Source: Streptomyces jeddahensis (lineage in GTDB: Bacteria > Actinomycetota > Actinomycetes > Streptomycetales > Streptomycetaceae). Taken from it: a stretch of DNA of 64,000 nucleotides. The stretch is taken from the NCBI RefSeq assembly GCF_001642995.1, contig NZ_LOHS01000050.1, forward strand, positions 1 through 64,000, written 5' to 3'. Position numbers and translations under genes: made by a program. Each line of letters starts with the position of its first letter. Within the stretch, counting starts at the first letter, position 1. Below are positions 8,604 to 17,543 of the stretch, one piece after another. Under the pieces are notes generated by a model that made no database searches, was not told the DNA's origin, and worked only from the letters and a program-made list of their open reading frames with translations.

Positions 8604-8679
8604 GCCTTCGTAGCTCAGGGGATAGAGCACCGCTCTCCTAAAGCGGGTGTCGCAGGTTCGAATCCTGCCGGGGGCACCA
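8604..8679 (+). tRNA. tRNA-Arg (anticodon CCU)
   Basis: Full cloverleaf: acceptor GCCTTCG/CGGGGGC (two G-T pairs), D-arm GCTC/GAGC, anticodon stem CCGCT/AGCGG with loop CTCCTAA giving anticodon CCT, T-arm GCAGG/CCTGC with loop TTCGAAT, discriminator A and encoded CCA (8677-8679). Reads rare AGG codons. A terminator follows 3 nt later. tRNA-Arg 3' ends are frequent phage/ICE attachment sites; no second copy of this 3' end was seen in the window. Confidence 0.95.
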
Positions 8680-8681
8680 GC

Positions 8682-8719
8682 CAAAACGGCCCGGACCGAT
8701 CATGGTCCGGGCCGTTTTG
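8682..8719 (+). terminator. Rho-independent terminator of tRNA-Arg
   Basis: Perfect 16-bp inverted repeat (8682-8697 and 8704-8719, loop GATCAT) whose plus-strand descending arm ends in TTTTG. Immediately behind the tRNA CCA end; may also stop the minus-strand FAH/MFS operon coming from the right. Confidence 0.85.
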
Positions 8720-8782
8720 ACGGCACCATTTGACGGCAGTCGCCTCTCAGGCGGCTGGCGAACGGCGCTCATCCCACGGTGG

Positions 8783-9727
8783 TCAGCCCCTGCGGCGGGC
8801 GGAGGCCAGCGGCACGGGAGCGGCGCCCTCGACGACGGTGTTGCTGATGGTGCCGATGCCCTCGACCGTCATGGTGACGGTGTCACCAGGCACGAGGGGC
8901 GGGGGTTCCAGGGCGCCGCCCCGGCCCCAGAGTTCGGCCAGGCAGCCACCATTGCCGCAGGTTCCGGAGCCCAGGACGTCGCCGGGGCGGATCCAGGTGC
9001 CGCGGGAGGCATAGGCGGCCATCTCCTCGAACGTCCAGGCCATGTTCGCCAGTCGGTCGTGTCCGATCGTCTCGGCGTTGACGGCGACGGTGAGGGCGAG
9101 GTCGAGGAAGCCGTCGAAGTCGCGGTGGGGTTCGAGTTCGTCGGCGGTGACGAGCCAGGGACCGAGGGTGGTGGCGGTGTCCTTGCCCTTGGCCGGGCCG
9201 AGTTTGACCCTCATCTCGCGGCCCTGGAGGTCGCGGGCGGACCAGTCGTTGAGGATCGTGTAGCCGAGGATGTGGTCGCGTGCCTGCTCGGGCGTCAGGT
9301 CCCGGCCCGCCTTGCCGATGACGGCGGCGACTTCGAGTTCGAAGTCGAAGCGCCCGCAGCCCGGCGGTATCGGCACGTCGTCGTGGGCGCCGATCATCGC
9401 GTACGGGTTGGTGAAGTAGAACGCCGGTGCGGCGTACCACTCCTCGGGGACGGTGTCGCCGTATCCCCGTGCGACTCCCGCGACATGGCTCTCGAAGGTC
9501 ATGTAGTCGCGAACGGTGGGCGGCTGCAGCGGAGGCAGCAGGCGCGCGTCGGCCAGGGGCACGGGCAGGGAGGCAGTCAGGGCGCGTTCTCCCACCCCGC
9601 GCAGGGCCTCCTCGCCCTCCACGATCAGGTCCAGCAGGTCGACGGGGTGTTCGAAGGGGTGGAGCCGGTCGTCGGCGACGACTCCCGACTGCCGTTTCCC
9701 GTCGTGGACGAAGCTTGCGAACTTCAC
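8783..9727 (-). CDS. Fumarylacetoacetate hydrolase family protein
   Basis: 314 aa. The C-terminal FAH fold covers about 70-300: SRDYMTFESH-like opening (VRDYMTFESHVAG), then DFELEVAAVIGK with metal-binding Glu residues, GYTILNDWSARDLQ with a metal-binding Asp, and the GSGTCGNGGCLAEL active-site loop. The family hydrolyses C-C bonds in beta-diketo or ring-opened aromatic acids, or acts as decarboxylase/isomerase; substrate unknown. GTG start at 9727 overlaps the MFS stop by 4 nt (GTGA). Third gene of an operon with the MBL hydrolase and MFS exporter under a divergent TetR regulator. Confidence 0.85.
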   Translation of the reverse strand: MKFASFVHDGKRQSGVVADDRLHPFEHPVDLLDLIVEGEEALRGVGERALTASLPVPLADARLLPPLQPPTVRDYMTFESHVAGVARGYGDTVPEEWYAAPAFYFTNPYAMIGAHDDVPIPPGCGRFDFELEVAAVIGKAGRDLTPEQARDHILGYTILNDWSARDLQGREMRVKLGPAKGKDTATTLGPWLVTADELEPHRDFDGFLDLALTVAVNAETIGHDRLANMAWTFEEMAAYASRGTWIRPGDVLGSGTCGNGGCLAELWGRGGALEPPPLVPGDTVTMTVEGIGTISNTVVEGAAPVPLASARRRG

Positions 9728-11322
9728 GCCGCGCTCCCCTCCGCCTCGGCCGGCGCGGTGCCGCCGCGTCGGAAGCCGACGAAGACGGCGGCGATCACGG
9801 CGGCGGTCACGCAGGCGGCGGCGGTGAGGAACAGTCCGTTGTTGTAGCCGTGGGCCAGGGCGTCCGTGGTGTAGGGGGCGAGCTTGGCGCTGAGTGGCCC
9901 GAGGTCGGCGGTGTGCAGGGCCAGCGGGCCGCCCTCGTGCAGGACGGCGGAGGCGATTCCGTGCTCCTTCGGGGTCAGTCCGGCATCCGCGAGGCTCCCG
10001 GTCAATTGGCCGGCGGCCATGCCGAGGGCGACGGCGCCGACGACGGCCGGGCCGAGGGTCTGGCCGAGGTCGCGGACCAGGCTGGTGGTGGCTGCTGCCA
10101 TGCCGGTCAGGTTCTGCGGTACGACGTTGACGGCGGCGGCGGTGATCGCGGCGACGACCAGGCCGAAACCGACGCCGTTCAGGATCAGCGGGCCCAGCAT
10201 GGGCAGCAGAGCGGTCTCGTGGATCGGCAGCGCCCGCAGCCACAGCTGGCCCGCGGCCATCGCCAGGAAGCCGGTGACGAGCATGGGGCCGGGTCCGATG
10301 CGGTGCAGCAGACGGACCAGCAGGGGCCAGATGAACGGCGTGCACGCCTGGATGATCATGACCGGTATCGCGGCCTCGAAGGGGCCCTGGTGCTGGATGA
10401 CACCGAGGCGGATGCTCAGGTCGTACGCGCCGCCGAGGAAGCCCAGCATGCCGATCACCGCCATCGCGGCCGACGCGGCGAACGCCGGGATACGGAAGAG
10501 GGTCAGCCGCAGCATCGGTGCCGCGCTGCGGTTCTCCACCACGATGAACGCGGCGATGAAGACGGCGAAGGTGACGAAGGACGCGACGATGGGGGCCGAG
10601 CCCCAGCCGTCCGAGGGACCCTGGATGATGCCGTACAGCAGGGCGAGCATGGCCACGGCGATGGTGATCTGCCCCGGCCAGTCCAGCGAGCGGCCCTCCG
10701 GGGCGCTGGACTCGGTGGCGAGCAGCCAGGCCGCCACGGCGGTGATCACGGCGAGCACGCCGGTCACGCCGAACGCCCACTGGAAGGGCGCGTGTTCGAC
10801 GATGCCGCCGGACATGAGCGGGGCGATGAAGGCACCCAGCGACAGGGCTGTGGTCCATGAGGCCAGGCCCCTGGCGCGTGCGGCCGGTGTGGTCGTGATC
10901 GCGGTGATCATCGTCAGGGAGGCGGGGAAGAGCGCGGCGGCCCCGATGCCGGAGATCGCCTGGCCGGTGATCAGCTGGGCCGGGGTGTCGGAGGTGGCGG
11001 ACACCAGGTAGCCGACGGCGGCCAGCAGCGCCGCGCCGACGACGAGTTTCTTACGGCCGTAGCGGTCGCCCACGACGCCGAAGGTCAGGGCGAGGACGGC
11101 GGCGGGTACCAGGAAGGCGTCACTGATCCAGGTCAGTTCCGCGCCGGACGTCTGGAGCGTGCGCTGCATCTCGCCGTTGATCGCGGCGGGCAGCACCAGG
11201 CCGATCTGGGCGAGGCAGACGGCCAGACAGCCTGCGACGATCGTGCCGGTGTGCCGGGCCGGTGCGGTCGGTGCGGCCTCGGCCGAGGCGGCGGGCGGGT
11301 CATAGGCAGGGGTGGAGACCAT
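9724..11322 (-). CDS. MFS transporter, DHA2-like 14-TM drug exporter
   Basis: 532 aa, about 14 hydrophobic segments after a Pro/Ala-rich cytoplasmic N-terminus of 35 residues. GDRYGRKKLVVGAALL after the second helix is MFS motif A; LTWISDAFLVPAAVLALTFG is typical of the DHA2 (EmrB/QacA) group. Start is the ATG behind GGAGGAGAC, an ideal ribosome site; longer upstream reading is not family-like. Likely exports a toxic compound by proton antiport. Located between MBL hydrolase and FAH hydrolase genes, all read leftward, and overlaps the latter by 4 nt. Confidence 0.88.
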   Translation of the reverse strand: MVSTPAYDPPAASAEAAPTAPARHTGTIVAGCLAVCLAQIGLVLPAAINGEMQRTLQTSGAELTWISDAFLVPAAVLALTFGVVGDRYGRKKLVVGAALLAAVGYLVSATSDTPAQLITGQAISGIGAAALFPASLTMITAITTTPAARARGLASWTTALSLGAFIAPLMSGGIVEHAPFQWAFGVTGVLAVITAVAAWLLATESSAPEGRSLDWPGQITIAVAMLALLYGIIQGPSDGWGSAPIVASFVTFAVFIAAFIVVENRSAAPMLRLTLFRIPAFAASAAMAVIGMLGFLGGAYDLSIRLGVIQHQGPFEAAIPVMIIQACTPFIWPLLVRLLHRIGPGPMLVTGFLAMAAGQLWLRALPIHETALLPMLGPLILNGVGFGLVVAAITAAAVNVVPQNLTGMAAATTSLVRDLGQTLGPAVVGAVALGMAAGQLTGSLADAGLTPKEHGIASAVLHEGGPLALHTADLGPLSAKLAPYTTDALAHGYNNGLFLTAAACVTAAVIAAVFVGFRRGGTAPAEAEGSAA

Positions 11323-11410
11323 GTCTCCTCCTTGGGGAGGGGTTGGCGGGTCGTACGGCCCGAGGGGATGGAGGGGAGAGCCGTTGGTGCGGGGAGCGGC
11401 GTCAGAGGCT

Positions 11411-12349
11411 TCAGAGGCTGGGGCACAGCTCGGCCATGCAGCCGAACAGGCCGGGGCCGTCGAGCGGGGGCAGTGAGGGGTCGAGCTCCCGGTAGACGGT
11501 GTGCACGTTGACGGCGAGGCGTTCGCTCTCGTCCAGGTCGGCGAAGCGGCCCAGGCGGATGTCACGTGCCGCGTCCATGGCGGGCATGCCGGCGGTGAAC
11601 CGGGCGGTGGCCTGCTCGTGGACGTATTCGAGGTAGTCGCGGATCCCGCGGACGGCCTGCTTGGTGGTGACGGGGCCGTGGCCGGGTACGACGATGTCGG
11701 AGTCGAGGCCCAGCAGCAGGTCGCAGGCGGCGAGCCAGCGGGCGAAGGGACCGTGCCAGACGACCGGCGCAGCTCCGGCGAAGACGATGTCGCCTGTGTA
11801 GACCATCCGGGCCTGCGGCACGTGGACGATCGTGTCGCCGGTGCTGTGCGCGGGCCCCACGTCGATGAGGCGGACCTCCGTCCCGCCGATGTCGAGGACG
11901 GTCTCGCCGTCGAAGACCCGGTTCGGGAGGACGGGTTCGATGCCGGTGTAGTCGAAGCGGCCGAAGATCCGGCGGGCGAAGTGTCCGGCCGGGCTGTCCA
12001 TGCCGGTCAGCGCCCGCATCTCGGCGGGGCCCACCTGCCGCATGTCCGCCACGGATCCGCGTGCCGCGATGATCTCGGCGTGGGACACGAGTTGGTTGCC
12101 GAACCAGTGGTCGCCGTTGCCGTGGGTGTTGACCACGGTGGAGATCGGTGCCGAAGCGGTCAGGGGCGTCAGCGCGTCGAGCATGGTCTTGGTCAGCCGC
12201 AGGTCGTACAGGGTGTCGACGAGCAGCGACGCGCCCCGGCCGGTGATCAGCCCGGCGTTGCTCATGCCCCATCCGACATCGCCCGCGATCCAGGCGTAAC
12301 AGCCGTGTCCGAGCTGGATACAGCCCGTCCGGGATCTCACGGAAGCCAC
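11411..12349 (-). CDS. MBL-fold metallo-hydrolase
   Basis: 312 aa. Metal-site motif THGNGDHWFGN at 75-85 (His76, Asp80, His81; the middle His of H-x-H-x-D-H is Asn78, as in many quinoprotein-relay-type members). Further ligands are GPAHSTGD, YTGDIVF and VPGHGPV. GTG start with AAGGAGGC ribosome site. Hydrolyses an unknown ester, lactone or thioester. First gene of the MBL-MFS-FAH operon; its promoter contains a long palindrome bound presumably by the divergent TetR protein. Confidence 0.85.
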   Translation of the reverse strand: MASVRSRTGCIQLGHGCYAWIAGDVGWGMSNAGLITGRGASLLVDTLYDLRLTKTMLDALTPLTASAPISTVVNTHGNGDHWFGNQLVSHAEIIAARGSVADMRQVGPAEMRALTGMDSPAGHFARRIFGRFDYTGIEPVLPNRVFDGETVLDIGGTEVRLIDVGPAHSTGDTIVHVPQARMVYTGDIVFAGAAPVVWHGPFARWLAACDLLLGLDSDIVVPGHGPVTTKQAVRGIRDYLEYVHEQATARFTAGMPAMDAARDIRLGRFADLDESERLAVNVHTVYRELDPSLPPLDGPGLFGCMAELCPSL

Positions 12350-12395
12350 GTTGCCTCCTTGTCAGCGTCCCGCGATCAGCAGCGCGAGACTCTCA

Positions 12396-12425
12396 TCCAT
12401 TGCTGGACTGGAGTCCAGCAATGGA
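12396..12425. promoter_or_regulatory. 30-bp palindromic operator of the TetR regulator
   Basis: Two 14-bp perfectly complementary arms (12396-12409 and 12412-12425) around GG. It sits in the 141-bp gap between the MBL hydrolase start (12349) and the tetR start (12491), so it can control both directions. Length and perfection fit a TetR dimer-pair operator. Confidence 0.75.
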
Positions 12426-12490
12426 GAGGAATCTAGATAGACGCCGGGAAGGGGTCAAGGGTCGTGCGGCCTTGTGTTGTACTGGGGGCC

Positions 12491-13138
12491 ATGAAGATCC
12501 GGGACGCGGCAGCCGCCTCCGAGGGCGGCGCGGCCGTCGGACGCCAGGAGCGCAGGCGCAGGAAGCTGCACGACCGGCTGTATGAGACGGCGGTCGGCCT
12601 CTTCGTCGCCCAGGGATACGAGGCGACCACCATGGAGCAGATCGCCGAGGCAGCCGACGTCGCCCGGGCCACCGTCTTCAACCACTTCGCGCAGAAGGTC
12701 GGGTTCCTTGAGGAGTGGGGAGTCCGCCGCCGCGCCCGCGTCGCTGAGATTCTCGGCGCGGAGCACGCGGAGGACCTGCCGGTCGGCGACCGGTTGCGCC
12801 GCTACCTGAAGGAGATGGGCGACCTCAACGTCGCCTCCCGTGCGGAGACCACCGTCCTGATGGACGCCTCAGCGCGGTACGGGCACCTCCTGCAGGACCC
12901 GTCCCTGGAAATCGAACTCGCCAGGATCGTCGAGCAAGGGCGGCAACGCGGGGAGATCAGGGCGGGCGTCGACTGCGACCAAGCCGGCCAACTACTGGCC
13001 GCCTGCTACTTCTCGACGATCCTGCGCTGGATCCGCGAGGAACCGGCCCCCTTCGACCTGCACGAGCGCCTCGCCGGGGCGCTCGACATCATCCTGCTGG
13101 GCCTTCTTGCCGACGAGGCACACGCCGGGGAACACTGA
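12491..13138 (+). CDS. TetR/AcrR-family transcriptional regulator
   Basis: 215 aa. N-terminal HTH at about 30-75: RRRKLHDRLYETAVGLFVAQ, GYEATTMEQIAEAADVARAT, VFNHFAQKVGFLEEW, the standard TetR pattern. The C-terminal ligand domain is all-helical. ATG at 12491 follows GGGGG and fits family length; a start further upstream would add nine non-family residues and intrude on the operator region. Divergent from the MBL-MFS-FAH operon; expected to repress it and itself and release on binding the exported or degraded compound. Confidence 0.88.
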   Translation: MKIRDAAAASEGGAAVGRQERRRRKLHDRLYETAVGLFVAQGYEATTMEQIAEAADVARATVFNHFAQKVGFLEEWGVRRRARVAEILGAEHAEDLPVGDRLRRYLKEMGDLNVASRAETTVLMDASARYGHLLQDPSLEIELARIVEQGRQRGEIRAGVDCDQAGQLLAACYFSTILRWIREEPAPFDLHERLAGALDIILLGLLADEAHAGEH

Positions 13139-13232
13139 CGGTTCCCCTCACCTCACCACTGCCTTGAGGCAAGAGGCCAGCCCCCCATCTCAGCGGTTGA
13201 GCAACAGCCGGCGCCCCGTCAGACGGTGGCGG

Positions 13233-13267
13233 GCAGAACAGATTCAGCACACATGAGGCCGGGAAAC
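13233..13267 (+). repeat. Diverged 35-bp direct repeat, copy A
   Basis: Matches 17544-17578 in 30 of 35 positions without gaps, 4.3 kb apart and in the same orientation. Both copies are in gaps near 3' ends of leftward genes. Could be remnant ends of an inserted segment or a dispersed intergenic repeat. Confidence 0.5.
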
Positions 13268-13339
13268 CGCGTGAACACGTGAGAACTACGGAGGGGTGTT
13301 ATCCCAGTTCAGGCCCCCTGCAGCTGGTATTTCCGCAGG

Positions 13340-13501
13340 TCACAGCCCCGCCCAGGGCAAACTCCACTCGGCCTCGGACTCATCGTCCGGGGCCGTTTGC
13401 GTGAGCGGGAGGATGTCACCGTCGCTGTGGGCCGGAGGCTCGGCCGACCCGAGTTGGGGCGACGGGCCATAGACACCTGGCACCCACACGGATTTCGGCA
13501 T
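13340..13501 (-). CDS. Possible small protein, 53 aa
   Basis: Starts ATG 2 nt after the TGA of the ATPase pseudogene and reads MPKSVWVPGVYGPSPQLGSA then SEAEWSLPWAGL. Codon use is moderately Streptomyces-like; there is no Shine-Dalgarno, so translation would depend on coupling. No domain recognised. Might instead be chance open frame. Confidence 0.3.
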   Translation of the reverse strand: MPKSVWVPGVYGPSPQLGSAEPPAHSDGDILPLTQTAPDDESEAEWSLPWAGL

Positions 13502-13503
13502 GC

Positions 13504-14474
13504 TCAGGAGGACCACGCCGCGAGGAGGTCCGCCGGGCCGTACGCAGCGTCGAGCCCCGCGCAGTCGGTCCCGCTGCGCGAGACAGCGATCACAGGCACG
13601 GGAGCAGGCGTGAGCGCGGCGCGGTGCCGGTGCAGCGCTGCGAGATCGTGCCGGTCGAACGGGGAGTTCTCCAGCCACTTCACCGAGCCGACGAACAACA
13701 GCTCCTTGGCGATCGGCGCGCGGTCCGCTCCCACGACGTCGATCTCCACATCGTTGGTACGGGTCCAGTAACCGCCGATGGCGGGGCGGCGGGGAGGTTC
13801 GCGTCGGGCAGCAGCCGTGCCAGCGCCTCGCGCACCAGAGGTTCAATGGCCCTGCCACGCCAGCTGGTCCAGTTTTCACGGATGCGCTGCAGTGTCAGGT
13901 CACCCCGGCCCCGCTCGACCTCTTCCATCGCCGGACCCAGGAGCTTCAGCCAGAAGCGGAGGTAGGGATCCGCGACCCGGTAGCGACGATCCTTCGAAGG
14001 CCGCGTGGACACGGGAAGCTCCGCCGCGATCACCCGCTTGTCCGCAAGGATCCCCAGCGACCGCTGTAGCGGGGTCGCCCCGATCCCGCCGGCGGCGCGG
14101 GCAATATTGGAGAACGTCCGCTCACCGCTGCCGATCGCCGAGAGGACGGTGCGCGCTTGGACCTGCTGGGGGCACTCTGCAGCAAGCGAGCGCTCCGCCG
14201 ACACCAGCAAGGCCGAGACCGGATCGCTGAGCGCCGCCTGCAGGAACTCCCACATCCCGGCGCCGTGCGTCCACTCCGCACAGATCAGAGAGGCAGTCCA
14301 CCGGTGATCAAGGCCGCATCGAAGGCCGAGGCAGGGTCGAGGCCGAGCATCTCGCCCACCTCCGCCGGGTTGAGCGGACCCAGCACCATCTCCTGTCCGC
14401 GCTGGTGGAACGGGCGTCCATAGCTGTTCAGCGCTTCCATCATCGACAGGTCGGAACCGATGAGAACCAGCTAA
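13504..14474 (-). pseudogene. AAA ATPase of DUF234 type, truncated and frameshifted
   Basis: Three pieces in different frames. The first, from about 14474, reads VLIGSDLSMMEALNSYGRPF then GQEMVLGPLNPAEVGEM and LITGGLPL before a stop. The second is LICAEWTHGAGMWEFLQAAL through RRYRVADPYLRFWLKLLGPA and RGRAIEPLVREALARL. The third, from 13749, is EIDVVGADRAPIAKELLFVG then VKWLENSPFDRHDLAAL. This is the second half of an archaeal-type ATPase with the C-terminal DUF234 nuclease-like domain. The P-loop half is missing and at least two frameshifts break the rest, so it is dead. Confidence 0.75.
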
Positions 14475-14484
14475 CATCGCGGTT

Positions 14485-14506
14485 AGTAACATTGACGTTA
14501 GTTACT
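14485..14506. promoter_or_regulatory. Nested inverted repeat, orphan operator-like site
   Basis: AGTAAC/GTTACT outer arms and TAAC/GTTA inner arms, AT-rich in a GC-rich context, directly at the truncation point of the DUF234 pseudogene. Resembles TetR/MarR-type operators. No intact gene starts beside it, so it may have lost its target. Confidence 0.35.
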
Positions 14507-14724
14507 GGGGGCTCGCGGAGATGATGCTCCCCCGGTGCACCCGGAGAAGATCAGCCTTCCGCACCCCAGCATGGTCCGCTATTGGACGCCCCACGGTCAC
14601 CGGATGCGAGAGCGGCACGTGAGCGGACTGCGCAACAGGAGCCGTCCTGAGCCGATGGGCCGGCCGTGCCACGCGGCGCTGATCAGGCAGAACAGCACCA
14701 CGCGGCACAACCAAGCACCACCCG

Positions 14725-15423
14725 TCAGAGATTCCCTCCATGCCGCCGATCGCCCACGAGCCCGGTTTCGTAGGCGACGATCACGAGCTGGGCACGGTCG
14801 CGCGCACGCAGCTTGGCGAGCAAGCGCCCGATATGGGTCTTGACCGTGGCCAGGCTCAGATGAAGGTGCTCCGCGATCTCTGTGTTGGACAAACCCCGCG
14901 CGATCAGGCCGAGCACCTCCAACTCCCGGTCGGTGACCCCGTCCAGTGAACGGCTGGGCGGACGCGCAGGCTCCGGACGGCGGGCGAACTCCGCGATCAG
15001 GCGGCGGGTCACCGAGGGAGCGAGCAGTGCCTCGCCCGCGGCGACGACGCCGACGGCAGCGAGGACCTCGGTCGGCGGGGTGTCCTTGAGCAGAAAGCCC
15101 GCGGCACCGGCGCGCAGGGCGGCGTAGACGTACTCGTCCAGGTGGAAGGTGGTGAGGATGAGGACGCGGACGCCGGACAGGGCCGGGTCCGAGCAGATCT
15201 GCCGGGTCGCCTCAATGCCGTCGCAGTCCGGCATGCGTACGTCCATCAGCACGACGTCCGGCCGTTCGCGGCGGGCGAGCTCGACGGCCTCCGCTCCGTT
15301 CGCGGCCTCGCCCACGGCTGTCATGCCCGGCGTGTGGTCGACGAGGACCCGAAAGCTGCCGCGCACCATCGCCTGGTCGTCGGCGATCAGCACCCGGACC
15401 GGGGTCACGTCGGTCATGGTCAT
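14725..15423 (-). CDS. NarL/LuxR-family response regulator
   Basis: 232 aa. Receiver domain 8-125 with acidic pair DD (15-16), phospho-acceptor Asp61 in VVLMDVRMPD, Thr in LILTTF and Lys in FLLKDTPP. C-terminal LuxR HTH at about 163-220: LTDRELEVLGLIARGLSNTE-like stretch then HLSLATVKTHIGRLLAKL. Start ATG at 15423 overlaps the histidine kinase stop by 4 nt. Cognate kinase and a membrane protein lie directly upstream; target genes unknown. Confidence 0.92.
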   Translation of the reverse strand: MTMTDVTPVRVLIADDQAMVRGSFRVLVDHTPGMTAVGEAANGAEAVELARRERPDVVLMDVRMPDCDGIEATRQICSDPALSGVRVLILTTFHLDEYVYAALRAGAAGFLLKDTPPTEVLAAVGVVAAGEALLAPSVTRRLIAEFARRPEPARPPSRSLDGVTDRELEVLGLIARGLSNTEIAEHLHLSLATVKTHIGRLLAKLRARDRAQLVIVAYETGLVGDRRHGGNL

Positions 15424-16601
15424 GGGTTCCCTTCGGTGGGCAGGCGGACGGACACCGCGAAGCCGCCCTCCGGCCGGGGGCCCGCCTCGACACTGCCGCC
15501 GTACATCATGGCCCGTTCACGTATTCCCAAGAGTCCGTGCCCGCCCGGCAGTTCGCGGACAGGCTGCCCGGGTGCGGACGGTGGTCCCTCGTCCGCGATG
15601 TCGATGCGGATCTCTCGTTCGTTCGCCTCTACCGTGACCCGGCAGCGGGTCGGGGCGGCGTGCCGGACCGCGTTGGTGAGGGCCTCCTGGACGATCCGGT
15701 AGATGGTCAGCTGGGTTCCCTCGGCCAGGCCCTTCGTGGCGTGCACCGTCAGGTCGACGTCCACCCCTGCCTGGTTCGCCTCCGCCGCGAGTGAGTCGAG
15801 GCGGTCGAGGCCCGGTGCAGGCCCCAGGGGTGCGCCCTCGGTGCGCAGTACGCCGAGCGTGCGCCGCATCTCGGCCAGCGCCGAACGGCTTGTCTCCTCG
15901 ATGACTTTGAGGGCGGCCCGCGCCTCCCGCGGGTCAGCCTCCGCCACATGCCCGGCGACGCCCGCCTTGACGGCGATCAGGCTGAGGTGGTGCGAGACGA
16001 TGTCGTGCAGCTCACGGGCGATCCGCAGACGCTCCTCGTCCAGTGCGCGCTCCGACCGGCGCCGCTGTTCCCGGGCGGTCTCGGCCCGGCGGCCACGCAC
16101 GGTGAACCCCACGCCCCAGGCCCCGCCGATCACCAGGAGCACAAGCCCGGCCACCCCGACGGCACTCGGCCAGTCTTCTGCGGGAGTGATCACCGCCTCG
16201 CCGAGATACACGGCACCGCACGCCACGGGCAGCGTCACGGCGAGTGCGGGCACGGACCGGCGGGCAGGCTCGGCCGCTCCGACGAGGTAGGCCGCAAGCC
16301 CGGCGGCGGCGTATGGCTCACGCGGAATGTCGAGGAGCGACGCCGTGGCCAGGGCGGCCAGGACGGCCACCAGGACCGCGAGCGGCCAACGGCGGCGTAC
16401 GGCGATCGGCAGGCCGACCGCGGAGGCGATCAGACAGCCGAGCCAGAACGGTCCTGTATAGACGGGTTGGCCGTCGCCGGCGGTCAGCCGGGCGAAGCCG
16501 ATGTACACGGCGGTCAGGGCCAGGGCCGCGCCGAGGTCTAGGGCGTAGAGATGGCCCTGCCGCTTGGGCTTCATGGTCCGACCGTACTTGGACGTGTGCA
16601 C
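15420..16601 (-). CDS. Sensor histidine kinase (HisKA_3 family)
   Basis: 393 aa from GTG at 16601, which directly follows the TGA of the membrane-protein gene; an ATG at 16574 is an alternative (384 aa). Four to five TM helices in residues 18-168, then dimerisation/phospho-acceptor region RIARELHDIVSHHLSLIAVK with His199. The HATPase has N-box EALTNAVRHA and G-box GGHGLLGIRERA. No extracellular sensor domain, so it probably senses a membrane signal or works with the neighbouring membrane protein. Phosphorylates the downstream regulator. Confidence 0.9.
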   Translation of the reverse strand: MHTSKYGRTMKPKRQGHLYALDLGAALALTAVYIGFARLTAGDGQPVYTGPFWLGCLIASAVGLPIAVRRRWPLAVLVAVLAALATASLLDIPREPYAAAGLAAYLVGAAEPARRSVPALAVTLPVACGAVYLGEAVITPAEDWPSAVGVAGLVLLVIGGAWGVGFTVRGRRAETAREQRRRSERALDEERLRIARELHDIVSHHLSLIAVKAGVAGHVAEADPREARAALKVIEETSRSALAEMRRTLGVLRTEGAPLGPAPGLDRLDSLAAEANQAGVDVDLTVHATKGLAEGTQLTIYRIVQEALTNAVRHAAPTRCRVTVEANEREIRIDIADEGPPSAPGQPVRELPGGHGLLGIRERAMMYGGSVEAGPRPEGGFAVSVRLPTEGNP

Positions 16602-17390
16602 TCAACCGGCCTGTCCGAGCAGCATCATCAGTCCGAGCGTCACCAGTGTCAGCGGCACCCAGCGCAGCACCACCGCCCGGCTGGGGCGGGGTGCTTCGCA
16701 CAGCAGCGCCAGGCCCAGCGGCACAAGTGCGGTGCACAGTCCGGCCAGGGCCACCAGAGACAGCGGGGTGGTCCCCTTGAGTACTCCGAGGGGCAGTGCC
16801 GCGGTGAGGCCGAGTGCGGCGGCGCGGACCGGGCCGAGCACCCGGGTGCGCCAGGCGCCGAGGGCAACGACAATCCACCCAGCGACAATCGCGAGGTTCA
16901 GCGTGGCGAAGACGTGGAAGGCGCTGTAGCCGGTCGAGACGGTTTCGGTGGCCGGCCCGCCCCCTTGAGAGCGCACCAGCTGAAAGGCCAGGTGGTCCAC
17001 CCCCGCGTGGAAGGCGCGGGCGAACAGCCCGAACATCACCAGGACCCCGCCCCACAGGCCCCAGCCGGCACTCAGCGCGCCGATCCTTGCGGCCAACACC
17101 GCCACAGCGGGCCAGAGCAGCAGGCTGCCTGCGGCCAAGAGGCCGTAGGCGGTGGCCATCAGGGTGGGGTGCCGCTCGTACGCGGCGAGTTGATCGGGGA
17201 AGAAGAAGTGGAAGCGGGCCCGCAACAACGCGCCGGTCAGCATCAGGAGTGGGCCGAGCACCATGGCAGTGCCGCCCACCCAACGTCCGGGGAAGCCGGT
17301 GGCCTCCCACCGCTCCACAGGCAGCGCGCCACGCAGTCGGACACCGATCGTTGTGACCGGGGTGGCCATGGATGTCGTCGGGTTCGTCAT
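16602..17390 (-). CDS. Multi-pass membrane protein, unknown function
   Basis: 262 aa with seven or so hydrophobic helices (for example VGGTAMVLGPLLMLTGALL, MATAYGLLAAGSLLLWPAVA, LGLTAALPLGVLKG) and few charged residues. No family recognised. The stop codon abuts the histidine-kinase start, so it is the first gene of a three-gene unit with the two-component system. It may be an accessory sensor subunit or a product the system regulates. ATG at 17390 is the first in frame. Confidence 0.75.
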   Translation of the reverse strand: MTNPTTSMATPVTTIGVRLRGALPVERWEATGFPGRWVGGTAMVLGPLLMLTGALLRARFHFFFPDQLAAYERHPTLMATAYGLLAAGSLLLWPAVAVLAARIGALSAGWGLWGGVLVMFGLFARAFHAGVDHLAFQLVRSQGGGPATETVSTGYSAFHVFATLNLAIVAGWIVVALGAWRTRVLGPVRAAALGLTAALPLGVLKGTTPLSLVALAGLCTALVPLGLALLCEAPRPSRAVVLRWVPLTLVTLGLMMLLGQAG

Positions 17391-17543
17391 GCTGACGACG
17401 ATGCCTTCACCGTCCCTGCGGGGCGTCGAACCAGGAGCTGAACTGCAGGGTCAGACCTGGGTATGACCCGTCGGGCCGCCTGAACAAGCACCGCTTCCAG
17501 CCCGCCGCATGAGCAATTGACGCCTTGCCAGGAAGGCATCTCT

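Noticed and set aside
8604..8679. tRNA-Arg as attachment site of an integrative element covering 4-8.5 kb
   Set aside because: The debris lies on the 5' side of the tRNA, and I found no second copy of the tRNA 3' end within the window.
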